A DNA stretch of 62,666 nt, taken from contig JAEUKR010000018.1 of assembly GCA_016794245.1 (NCBI GenBank), positions 1 to 62,666 of the forward strand. Reading direction: 5' to 3'. Below are positions 9,033 through 18,951 of this stretch, piece after piece (positions within the stretch are counted from its first letter, which is position 1; every line of letters begins with the position of its first letter). This DNA is from Caedimonas sp. (lineage in GTDB: Bacteria > Pseudomonadota > Alphaproteobacteria > Caedimonadales > Caedimonadaceae). The position numbers and the translations under genes are program-made. The notes under the pieces were generated by a model. It was given only the letters and a program-made list of their open reading frames with translations, was not told the DNA's origin and ran no database searches.

Positions 9033-9225
9033 GATTCAGACTCCTTATTGATTTTTTACAGATTGTAGCTGACGCAGGATCGAAAGACAAGAGGAGGGTA
9101 AAGATTTCATCCAAGACTATCTTAATCAAGGAATTTTGTGTACAAGATAAATACATCCTTCGTCTCTCAAAATCTCGGGGGTGTCGTATGGCGACGACTC
9201 GAAGGTCAAGCAATGGAGATAGTGC

Positions 9226-9900
9226 ATGTTAAGGTTAACGGTTATTATTATATTGATGGTTGCGGCGATCTTTTCCTTGGGAAAGGCGGGTGCCGTTTAT
9301 CTTGAAAATTATTACCCCCGTTTGGTGAAAATCCCTGAGAATGCCAAGGGTCTTATTTTGCTTGGAGGAAGTTTCCAAATGGAAAATTCTTCAGCGCGAG
9401 GGGTTATCTGTTACAATCCTCGCGGGGGTCGAATCATCGAATTCATGGAATTGGCGCAAAAGTATCCTCATTTGCCTTTGGTTTTCACAGGGGGAGCGAC
9501 AAAAGGCATTCCGGGGCGGCGCTCTGAAAGCGACATGGCGCGGCAACTTTTTGAAAATCTGAGATTGGATTTATCCCGCGTCCGCTTTGAAGATCAGTCG
9601 AATAATACCTTTGAAAATGCGACACTCACCTTCAAGATGGTTCAGCCTAAACCCGAAGATCAATGGGTTCTGGTCACTTCCGCCGTACATATGCCCCGAT
9701 CCGTTTCGCTTTTTCGTGCGGCTGGCTGGAATGTTATTCCTTATCCGGTAGACTATAATACGACAGGAAAAATCGGCGAAGTTCTGGATTTTGACATTTA
9801 CTCAGGATTTATAAGTTGGTCCCATAGTGTGCATGAATGGGGAGGTTTGCTAAACAGTCGTCTGAAGGGGGTAAGCCGGCAATTATTGCCGGATAAATAA
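9226..9900 (+). CDS. YdcF/SanA-like (DUF218) envelope protein
   Basis: This 224-residue protein has one N-terminal membrane anchor (about residues 4-24) and a periplasmic DUF218 domain. GLILLGGSF, PLVFTGGA, FEDQSNNTFENA and WVLVTSAVHMPRS are the conserved blocks. Members such as ElyC and SanA act in envelope and peptidoglycan precursor homeostasis. Upstream (about 9157-9185) lies the end of a family-A repeat (CCTTCGTCTCTCAAAATC), and a full family-A repeat begins exactly after its stop codon. Confidence 0.88.
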   Translation: MLRLTVIIILMVAAIFSLGKAGAVYLENYYPRLVKIPENAKGLILLGGSFQMENSSARGVICYNPRGGRIIEFMELAQKYPHLPLVFTGGATKGIPGRRSESDMARQLFENLRLDLSRVRFEDQSNNTFENATLTFKMVQPKPEDQWVLVTSAVHMPRSVSLFRAAGWNVIPYPVDYNTTGKIGEVLDFDIYSGFISWSHSVHEWGGLLNSRLKGVSRQLLPDK

Positions 9901-10012
9901 ACCCTTCGTCTTTCAGAATCCCCACGCCATCTTTGTCCACACAAAAAGTCTAAGGACGCGAGCAGGATGAAGCCCGATCCCCAACGCCCCTGAATTTTGA
10001 AAGACGACGGGC
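9901..10012. repeat. Family-A palindrome-ended repeat (full copy)
   Basis: This unit of about 112 bp has imperfect terminal inverted repeats: the left end is ACCCTTCGTCTTTCAGAATC, and the right end is GAATTTTGAAAGACGACGGG. Related copies occur in ubiA (14112-14228) and before pyrH (39725-39814), with partial copies near 9157 and 21919. Shared internal blocks include GCAGGATGAA/GCAGGACGAA. No open frame fills it. Size, inverted ends and dispersal resemble MITEs or Rickettsia palindromic elements. Confidence 0.7.
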
Positions 10013-10099
10013 ATAACAGTATTTCTCTGCCATTTTCTTTGCTTGCTCCTTTGCTTTCTTGCTATCTTGCCGCCTTGTTCATCAGGGAAAGGGGGCTTT

Positions 10100-11935
10100 T
10101 TATTCGACGGTTACCGACTTTGCGAGATTTCGGGGCTGATCCACGTCGGTTCCTTTGATCAAAGCCGTATAATAAGCGAGAAGCTGCACAGGAACAGAGT
10201 ACAAGACAGGAGACAGAATGCAGCAAGAAGACGTTGACGGTAAAACAAGACGTCTGATGTGAGGGTGGGAAAATTTTTTATGACCTTCCTCATCCGAAAT
10301 CAGGATCACCTGTCCCTTTCTGGCAATCACTTCCTGGACATTTGAAGCTGTTTTTTCAAACAGGGCATCCGAAGGCGCAATAGCAATAACCGGCACAGCG
10401 TCATCAATTAATGCAATCGGTCCATGTTTGAGTTCGCCTGCCGCATAACCTTCAGCGTGAATATAAGAGATTTCTTTCAGTTTTAAGGCTCCCTCCATCG
10501 CAATCGCATAGCTTGTGCCGCGTCCTAAATAAAGGATATCGTGCGCTTTTGTCAGCTGATAGGCGATTTCGCGACACTCCTGTTCACAGATGAGGACTTC
10601 ATCCATTAACGCGGGAAGTTGCGCAAGAGCTTTGCAGAAGTTTTGAAAGTCACCTTGAGAAATCGTTTGGCGCGCTTGTGCCGCCGCGATGGCAAGTACG
10701 GCAAGAACCGACAGTTGCGTTGTAAAGGCTTTTGTCGACGCCACCCCGATTTCAGTTCCGGCATAGGTCATAAATACGCAATCGGCAGCGCGGGCAAGAG
10801 AACTCTCAGGGACATTGACAATCGCCAGACAATGTTGTCCTTGCGCTTTGGCATAGGCTTGCGCCGCCAGGGTATCCGCGGTTTCCCCGGACTGGGAAAT
10901 AAAAATAGCCACGCCGTCTTTTGGCAAGGGTGGCGTGCGATAGCGAAATTCCGAGGCGATATCGATTTCGACAGGAAGGCGCGCAATGGACTCGAACCAG
11001 TATTTGGCGACCAAACCCGCATAATAGGATGTTCCGCAGGCGACAATGGTGACGCGCGGCGTATCGTGCCAGCTGAAAGGCAAGTCAGGATGCTGAAGCC
11101 CTGATTTGGCGTCATTAAGATATGTTCCCAGAGTTTGGCGGATGGTTTCCGGCTGCTCATGAATCTCTTTCGCCATAAAGTGGGCAAACGCGCCTTTGTC
11201 AGCAATCGTTTGGGACACGCGATGCTCGCGAACAGGACGCTGAACGCGCTCGCCTGACAAGCGCAGGGTCTCAACGCTGCGAGACGTTAAAACGACGATA
11301 TCTCCATCCTCAAGATAGGATAAACGATGGGTGAGATGGGCAAGAGCGGTAGCGTCTGACCCCAGATACATCTCATCTTGTCCATATCCCACCGCCAATG
11401 GAGGGCCGTGACGAGCGCCAATCATAACATCAGGGTGCTCTCTGAAAAGGAGGGCTAAAGCATAGGCGCCCTTGATTTTCTCAAGCGTCTTGCGTACCGC
11501 GTCCACAGGCGCCAACCCCTGCATTAAAGCCTGGTCGACAAGATGAAGGATGACTTCGGTATCCGTTTCGCTTTTAAACTGAACGCCGGCTGATAGCAAG
11601 GCGGGGCGAAATTCTTCGTGATTTTCTATAATTCCGTTATGAACGATCGCCACGCGCTCGGTCATATGGGGATGCGCGTTTGTCTCGTTCGGAATGCCAT
11701 GAGTCGCCCAACGGGTATGAGCGATACCCACGTTGCCGACAAGGGGAACCTCGGCTTGCAAGGCTTCCAGATTCACAAGCTTTCCAGAAGCCCGGTGACG
11801 GTGAAAAGATCCTTGCGAAAGTAACGCCATACCCGCGGAATCATATCCGCGATATTCAAGCCGCTTTAGTCCCGTGACAAGAGCGTTTGCAACGTCTGTG
11901 CTCGTTTTTCCCAAAATTCCGACAATTCCACACAT
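10100..11935 (-). CDS. glmS: Glutamine--fructose-6-phosphate aminotransferase (isomerizing)
   Basis: This 611-residue enzyme makes glucosamine-6-phosphate from fructose-6-phosphate and glutamine, the first step toward UDP-GlcNAc. The N-terminal Ntn glutaminase domain begins MCGIVGILGK with the nucleophile Cys2, and IAHTRWATHG follows. Two SIS domains carry the isomerase site (ACGTSYYAGLVAKYWFE; FISQSGETADTLAA; LGRGTSYAIAMEGALKLKE), and the C terminus DQPRNLAKSVTVE is canonical. It begins one base after the glmU stop, so the pair is an operon. No glmS ribozyme is seen. Confidence 0.98.
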   Translation of the reverse strand: MCGIVGILGKTSTDVANALVTGLKRLEYRGYDSAGMALLSQGSFHRHRASGKLVNLEALQAEVPLVGNVGIAHTRWATHGIPNETNAHPHMTERVAIVHNGIIENHEEFRPALLSAGVQFKSETDTEVILHLVDQALMQGLAPVDAVRKTLEKIKGAYALALLFREHPDVMIGARHGPPLAVGYGQDEMYLGSDATALAHLTHRLSYLEDGDIVVLTSRSVETLRLSGERVQRPVREHRVSQTIADKGAFAHFMAKEIHEQPETIRQTLGTYLNDAKSGLQHPDLPFSWHDTPRVTIVACGTSYYAGLVAKYWFESIARLPVEIDIASEFRYRTPPLPKDGVAIFISQSGETADTLAAQAYAKAQGQHCLAIVNVPESSLARAADCVFMTYAGTEIGVASTKAFTTQLSVLAVLAIAAAQARQTISQGDFQNFCKALAQLPALMDEVLICEQECREIAYQLTKAHDILYLGRGTSYAIAMEGALKLKEISYIHAEGYAAGELKHGPIALIDDAVPVIAIAPSDALFEKTASNVQEVIARKGQVILISDEEGHKKFSHPHIRRLVLPSTSSCCILSPVLYSVPVQLLAYYTALIKGTDVDQPRNLAKSVTVE

Positions 11936-11936
11936 C

Positions 11937-13328
11937 CTAGCTGGTTTCCTTCTTCTTGACGCTCAATCTGGCTTTCTTCCGTTCATGAAAGAACTTTCCT
12001 CCGTGCGCAATGTCTACCTGCTTGCTTCGTCCTATGGTCAAGGCTTCTTCGGCTACGTTTTTTGTGACAGTCGTTCCCGCGCCGATGACGGCGTGATCTC
12101 CAATCGTGAGGGGCGCTACAAGGGAACTGTTGGCGCCGATCAGAACATCCCGACCGATTCTGGTCCGCCATTTATCGTAGCCATCATAATTGCAGGTGAT
12201 GGTACCGGCGCCGATATTGGTTCCTTCGCCAACTTCCGCATCTCCGACATAACTCAAATGGCTGGCTTTTGCGCGGGAGGCGAAAGTTGTATTTTTCAGT
12301 TCGACGAAATTTCCAACACGCGCATCTTCCCCAATGATTGTTCCGGGGCGAAGACGGGCATACGGACCAATTTTAGAGCCTGTTCTAATGTGCGTTCCTT
12401 CAAGATGCGTGAAGGGCATAATGTCCACACCGCTTTCGATTTTAACGCAGGGGCCGAAAAAAACATGCGGATAGACCGTAACATCCGCCGAGAGTTGCGT
12501 GTCATAACTGAAATAGACACTCTCAGGATCCATGAGCGTCACCCCCTGCGCCATCGCCGCTGTACGCCAACGATGTTGCAATTGCGCCTCTGCCCAGGCT
12601 AATTCGCTGCGACTGTTGATTCCTTCAAGTTCCACCGCGTTTTCGGCTCTATAAAGTCCTATGCGATGGCCTTGACGACGCGCGATCCTGACAACATCCG
12701 TCAGATAATACTCGTTGCCGAGAGGGTTTCTCTCAATAGCCCGAAGAAGCGATAAGGCATGGCGTCCATCCAGAATCATCATACCTGAGTTGCACAGGGG
12801 AATCGTCAGGATTTCAGGCGAGGCGTTTTTGGCTTCAACAATATCGATAACGTCTTCCGTTTCACCGAGGATAAGCCGACCATAGTTTTTTGCGTCTGAA
12901 GGAATCATGCCCACGATCATGGCAGCCACAGGAGAAGAGGAAAGAAAGGACGTGAATGTTTCTATCGCTCTCTCTAAAGTTTCAGGGCGGATCAAAGGCG
13001 TATCGCCAAACAGAACAAGAACAGGACCCGTAAAATTTTGCAGGTAAGGTTCGGTGCAAAGAACCGCGTTGCCTGTGCCGGATTGTTGATGCTGATAGGC
13101 AATCTCAGGAGACAGGGAATGGCCTTTCGCGTATTGTTCAACGGCGGGCGTTTCGGCGGAAAGAACCAACACTGTCTGTTTCGACTTTATCTTTTCGACC
13201 GCATTTAAAACATGCCCCAACATGGGAAGTCCTCCCAAGCTATGCAATACTTTGGGCACAGCCGATCTCATGCGCGTGCCTTTGCCTGCGGCCAGGATGA
13301 TGGTAAGGATATTTTTCCGTATCGTCAC
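11937..13328 (-). CDS. glmU: Bifunctional GlmU (uridyltransferase/acetyltransferase)
   Basis: This 463-residue enzyme converts GlcN-1-P to GlcNAc-1-P and then to UDP-GlcNAc. The N-terminal pyrophosphorylase has LAAGKGTRMRSAVPKVLH (about 13-30). QQSGTGNAVLC and LFGDTPLI follow. The C-terminal left-handed beta helix has hexapeptide repeats (IGPYARLRPGTIIGEDARVG; TNIGAGTITCNYDG). It is the first gene of a glmU-glmS operon and is divergent from ubiA. Both halves look complete. Confidence 0.98.
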   Translation of the reverse strand: MTIRKNILTIILAAGKGTRMRSAVPKVLHSLGGLPMLGHVLNAVEKIKSKQTVLVLSAETPAVEQYAKGHSLSPEIAYQHQQSGTGNAVLCTEPYLQNFTGPVLVLFGDTPLIRPETLERAIETFTSFLSSSPVAAMIVGMIPSDAKNYGRLILGETEDVIDIVEAKNASPEILTIPLCNSGMMILDGRHALSLLRAIERNPLGNEYYLTDVVRIARRQGHRIGLYRAENAVELEGINSRSELAWAEAQLQHRWRTAAMAQGVTLMDPESVYFSYDTQLSADVTVYPHVFFGPCVKIESGVDIMPFTHLEGTHIRTGSKIGPYARLRPGTIIGEDARVGNFVELKNTTFASRAKASHLSYVGDAEVGEGTNIGAGTITCNYDGYDKWRTRIGRDVLIGANSSLVAPLTIGDHAVIGAGTTVTKNVAEEALTIGRSKQVDIAHGGKFFHERKKARLSVKKKETS

Positions 13329-13462
13329 AACGATGACCTTGATAAGGACTCAACTTAACAAAAGATCATCAGTGACATAAATCTGGTTCTTTGCCAAGTT
13401 TTTATTTGTAACAAAAGATTTCATTGGACTGTTCTTCGTCATGCCGTCAGAATCGCGGAATC

Positions 13463-14470
13463 ATGGGAAAGAAAATCACTTTTGTTATGAACCGTTTCAG
13501 TCCTTATGTTCAATTGGCGCGCCTGGATAAACCCACGGGGATCTGGTTATTGCTTCTGCCGTGTTGGTGGGGGCTTTTTCTCAGCAAGCCTGCTGAAATG
13601 CCTGTCAAAGAGATGACCTTGTTTCTATGGGGGGCTGTCCTGCTCAGAGGCGCAGGGTGCACCTATAACGACATCGTTGACCGCAAGTATGATGCGAAAG
13701 TGCGTCGGACGGCCTCAAGACCTTTGGCGGCGGGGGCTTTGACGCTCCATCAGGCCATCGGTTTTCTTGGCGTGCAACTCGTCGGCGGGTTCTGTGTGCT
13801 GATCTGTTTTCCCTCCCTTACGATACAACTTGGTCTTGCCTCGCTTATCCTTGTGGGACTTTATCCCTGGATGAAGCGCATAACCTGGTGGCCGCAAGCT
13901 TTCCTGGGTCTGACGTTTAATTGGGGCGTCCTTGCGGGATGGGCTTCCCTCAACCCCTCGCTCAGCAGCGCACCGGTTTTGCTTTACCTTGCAGGAATAT
14001 GCTGGACACTGGGGTATGATACGATTTATGCCTATCAAGATATCGAAGACGATATGCGTATCGGCGTTAAATCCTCTGCGATCGCCCTCCAACAACATCT
14101 CCCCAAAACATTTCGCCGAGTGGTCAGGTTCGGGCAAGGGCTTGGCAAATCCCGCGCGGTGTATGATCAGGATGTAAGCCGGACGACATCCGACACTCAA
14201 CACTCCCACAGTTTGAAAGACGAAGGGTATACATATGTTTTTTTGGGGATCACGTATGTCTTCATGGTGTTTTTCCTCACTCTCGCAGGCTTTTTGGAGG
14301 ATTTCTCGTGGCTGTATTATGCTGGCCTTGCTATCCTGGCTTTTCAGTTGGCCTGGCAAGTTGTGATGCTCAATATTCATAATCCTGATGACTGTATGGC
14401 CAAATTTAAATCTAATGTCTTGGCAGGCTTTTTAGTGCTTTTAGCCTTAATCTGCGGAAGCGCTCGGTAG
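13463..14470 (+). CDS. ubiA: 4-hydroxybenzoate polyprenyltransferase (UbiA) with repeat-encoded insertion
   Basis: This membrane prenyltransferase attaches the isoprenoid tail to 4-hydroxybenzoate in ubiquinone synthesis. Both Asp-rich Mg/diphosphate motifs are present: YNDIVDRKYD (68-77) and YDTIYAYQDIEDD (185-197). It has 335 residues from the ATG at 13463, where the family is usually about 290-300. The excess is a hydrophilic block at about 217-256 (ending SHSLKDEGY) between two membrane segments, encoded by a family-A repeat in frame. The start is uncertain: an in-frame upstream codon (13424) and an ATG at 13487 are alternatives. It is convergent with ligA. Confidence 0.93.
   Translation: MGKKITFVMNRFSPYVQLARLDKPTGIWLLLLPCWWGLFLSKPAEMPVKEMTLFLWGAVLLRGAGCTYNDIVDRKYDAKVRRTASRPLAAGALTLHQAIGFLGVQLVGGFCVLICFPSLTIQLGLASLILVGLYPWMKRITWWPQAFLGLTFNWGVLAGWASLNPSLSSAPVLLYLAGICWTLGYDTIYAYQDIEDDMRIGVKSSAIALQQHLPKTFRRVVRFGQGLGKSRAVYDQDVSRTTSDTQHSHSLKDEGYTYVFLGITYVFMVFFLTLAGFLEDFSWLYYAGLAILAFQLAWQVVMLNIHNPDDCMAKFKSNVLAGFLVLLALICGSAR
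14112..14228 (+). repeat. Family-A repeat inserted in frame within ubiA
   Basis: The right end TTTGAAAGACGAAGGGT matches the ends at 10012 (minor change) and 39814. The internal block ATCAGGATGTAAGCCGGA aligns with GCAGGATGAAGCCCGA of the 9901 copy and GCAGGACGAAACCTGA of the 39725 copy. The left boundary is approximate. It keeps the ubiA frame open and adds about 39 mostly polar residues after the second Asp-rich motif. Confidence 0.65.
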
Positions 14471-14512
14471 TCTTCTTTCATAAAACGAAGGATATAAGCT
14501 TCTTCCCGGTTG

Positions 14513-16672
<2,160 letters not shown>

Positions 16673-16683
16673 TCAGGTATGAT

Positions 16684-16776
16684 AACAGGCTTCTTTCATA
16701 AGCGGATCTGGCGCGGGGATTTTGAGGCAAAAGCACCGACCAAAAGCGCTGACCAGATACAGGTTAGGAAAGAGTC
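16684..16776 (+). repeat. Family-B repeat copy in the ligA-GT9 gap
   Basis: This block starts AACAGGCTTCTTTC and ends AGATACAGGTTAGGAAAGAG. It aligns, inverted, with the copy at 57966-58046 (CTTCTTTCTTACCTGGA to TCTGGTTAGAAAAGAAG) and more loosely with 43089-43180. The shared core is GATCTGGCGCGGGGATTTTG and related forms. It occupies the divergent gap between ligA and the glycosyltransferase gene, which otherwise has a family-C element (about 16808-16850). Confidence 0.6.
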
Positions 16777-16807
16777 CTCATATAGAAAACGAAAATGTTA
16801 TCAGAGT

Positions 16808-16850
16808 TCCCGGATATACCCAAAGGATTTCAAAATTCGGCTGCATTTGA
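16808..16850 (+). repeat. Family-C repeat fragment
   Basis: TATACCCAAAGGATTTCAAA here recurs as CCAAAGGATTTCAAAACGTG near 30794 and, more loosely, near 22355 (TACCCGGCCGATTTTGAAAT). It is short, has no coding frame, and lies downstream of the family-B copy. The pattern suggests a third class of dispersed intergenic repeat. Confidence 0.45.
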
Positions 16851-16949
16851 AAATCATTCGGCTTAATCAGCCTTATCCATCGACGCATCAGGCGATTAAG
16901 TTTTCTCAATTTTCATGACAAATAAACATAAACTTTGTATAGAGGAGGC

Positions 16950-17906
16950 ATGAGTATTCTTTTTATCACCTGTTCTCGCCTGGGAGACGCCATTTTATCT
17001 ACAGGCGTCCTGGAAACGGCCCGTCGCGCCTTGCCCGAAGCCCCCGTGGTGGTTGCTTGCGGACCGATCGCGGCGCCCCTGTTTGAAGACTGGCCACATC
17101 TTGAGCAAATTATCGAAATCCACCGCAAGCCTTTCTCTGCTCACTGGGCTTTGCTGTGGCGTCAAACAATCGCGCGGCGTTGGGATTGGGTTATCGACAT
17201 CCGGGGCAGCGCGTTGAGTTATCTGTTGCGGGCGCAAAAGCGGTTGGTGTGGCGCTCTTCATCTTCTCCCATTCATCACGTCGAGAAACTTGGACAGGTC
17301 CTTGGGTTTTCGGAGCCGCCACTTCCCACATTGCATGTCTCCTCTGTTCGGCGAGAGCGTCTTCAAAATCTTTTGCCTCCCCATCGGCCTGTCATCGCTG
17401 TTGCTCCGGTTGCCAGCTGGCGGGGAAAAGAATGGCCTCAAGAGAATTTTATCGCATTGATTCAACGTCTTACCTCGTCTCAAGGATTATTTCCAGAGGG
17501 ACTGGTGGCTGTATTCGCGGCGCCTTCCGAACGGGATCGCGTCAAGCCCCTGCTGGAAGCCTTGCCTCAGGATCGTGTTCTGGACTTCGTGGGGAAGCTG
17601 GACCTTCTGGACATATTTACCCTTCTCCAGTCTTGCGCTTTTTTTATAGGAAATGATTCAGGGTTGATGCATATGGCGGCGGCTTCTGGCGTTCCCACCC
17701 TGGGTCTTTTCGGGCCTAGCCCCGCGATTCATTATGCCCCTTATAGTCCCAAAGCTTCTTATGTGAGGACTCCGGAAGACGATAAAACACTTATGCGGCG
17801 CTTTCGAGCAACGCACGATCATGATTTGATGCGTTCTCTTTCAATAGAAAAGGTGCAAGAGTCTGTGTGGGATCTTTGGCAGCGCGTGCAAGAGGATCGT
17901 CCCTGA
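16950..17906 (+). CDS. Glycosyltransferase family 9 (heptosyltransferase-like)
   Basis: This 318-residue ADP-heptose:LPS heptosyltransferase-type protein has the N-terminal motif ILFITCSRLGDAILSTGVLE and the C-terminal FFIGNDSGLMHMAAASGVPTLGLFGPS, where the conserved D and GxxH contact the nucleotide sugar. It likely adds a core sugar to LPS on the cytoplasmic face. The ATG at 16950 has AGGAGG only one base upstream, an unusually tight spacing; a TTG at 16935 is the alternative. Its stop overlaps the next start (TGATG), so GT9-GT4-asnB form an operon. Confidence 0.92.
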   Translation: MSILFITCSRLGDAILSTGVLETARRALPEAPVVVACGPIAAPLFEDWPHLEQIIEIHRKPFSAHWALLWRQTIARRWDWVIDIRGSALSYLLRAQKRLVWRSSSSPIHHVEKLGQVLGFSEPPLPTLHVSSVRRERLQNLLPPHRPVIAVAPVASWRGKEWPQENFIALIQRLTSSQGLFPEGLVAVFAAPSERDRVKPLLEALPQDRVLDFVGKLDLLDIFTLLQSCAFFIGNDSGLMHMAAASGVPTLGLFGPSPAIHYAPYSPKASYVRTPEDDKTLMRRFRATHDHDLMRSLSIEKVQESVWDLWQRVQEDRP

Positions 17907-18949
17907 TGCGTGTTCTCCAGGTTATGGCGGGCGCGGAAAAAGGAGGTGCGGAAAAATTTTTTGACCGGTTAGTTCCTGCTCTCGCACGTCATGACCTTGA
18001 TCAGCACGTTATTTGCCGTCCTTTTCCGGATCGTCTCAGCCATTTGAAAGCGTGCCATATTCCTTTTACCACAGCATCCTTCCATCGATTGCTGGATTTT
18101 CAGACCCGTCGCATCATTCGGCAAACGATTCATTTCTATCAACCGGATATCGTCCTGACATGGATGAGCCGCGCAAGCCATCTTTGCCCAAAGGAGGATT
18201 TTATTTTTGTGTCGCGTTTGGGTGGATATTATGATTTGAAGTATTACAAAAAAGCGGATTATTTAGTCGGCAATACCCCCGATATACAGAACTACTTTAT
18301 AAAGGAAGGATGGCCTGCCGAGCGGACGGCGTACTTGCCTAACTTTGTCGATGCGCCCCGACCAGAGGTGCTGCCGCAGGATCGGGCTGTTTATTGTACG
18401 CCAGAGAAAGCGCCTTTGTTGCTCTCTCTGGGTCGGTTTCACGATGATAAAGCCTTTGATGTATTAATTTCTGCCCTGTCCCATTTGCCCGGCGTTTATT
18501 TATGGCTGGCGGGAGAGGGAGAACGCGAAAAGCGGCTGCGCTGCCTGGCGCAGGAACATGGGGTGCATGGACGAATTCGCTTCATTAAATGGCAAAAAGA
18601 TGTCGACGCGCTTTATAAAGCCGCTGATGTTTATGTTTGTCCATCGCGCGTTGAACCTCTTGGAAACGTTGTGATTGAAGCCTGGTCGCATGGCTTGCCC
18701 GTTGTCGCGGCGGAAAGCGCCGGCCCCAAGGGGTTGATCCAGCATCAGGAGAATGGTCTGCTGGTTCCTGTCGATCATGCGGAAGCTTTGGCGCACGCCA
18801 TCAAAGAAGTGCTGGCGTCAAAAAGTCTCCACCGTAAGCTTGCTGCGCGAGGTTTGGCCACATATCTTGCGAACTACACCGAAGAAAGGGTGTGCGCCCG
18901 TTATGGAGACTTTCTTGAAAAGATTTACCGCAAGAAAAAGGAGCGTTGA
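17906..18949 (+). CDS. Glycosyltransferase family 4
   Basis: This 347-residue GT-B fold transferase starts VLQVMAGAEKGGAEKFFDRL, the acceptor-side glycine loop of GT4 enzymes. LLSLGRFHDDKAFDVLI and DVYVCPSRVEPLGNVVIEAW (the E-x7-E region) with GLPVVAAESAGPKGLI form the nucleotide-sugar site. It probably acts after the GT9 enzyme in LPS core or another surface glycan. The ATG at 17906 overlaps the upstream stop by one base, which fixes the start; translational coupling is likely. Confidence 0.92.
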   Translation: MRVLQVMAGAEKGGAEKFFDRLVPALARHDLDQHVICRPFPDRLSHLKACHIPFTTASFHRLLDFQTRRIIRQTIHFYQPDIVLTWMSRASHLCPKEDFIFVSRLGGYYDLKYYKKADYLVGNTPDIQNYFIKEGWPAERTAYLPNFVDAPRPEVLPQDRAVYCTPEKAPLLLSLGRFHDDKAFDVLISALSHLPGVYLWLAGEGEREKRLRCLAQEHGVHGRIRFIKWQKDVDALYKAADVYVCPSRVEPLGNVVIEAWSHGLPVVAAESAGPKGLIQHQENGLLVPVDHAEALAHAIKEVLASKSLHRKLAARGLATYLANYTEERVCARYGDFLEKIYRKKKER

Positions 18950-18951
18950 CC

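Noticed and set aside
11874-12602. 242-codon plus-strand frame opposite glmU
   Set aside because: Antisense shadow of a complete, well-conserved gene.
13715-14380. 221-codon minus-strand frame opposite ubiA
   Set aside because: Shadow frame; the sense strand carries both UbiA active-site motifs.
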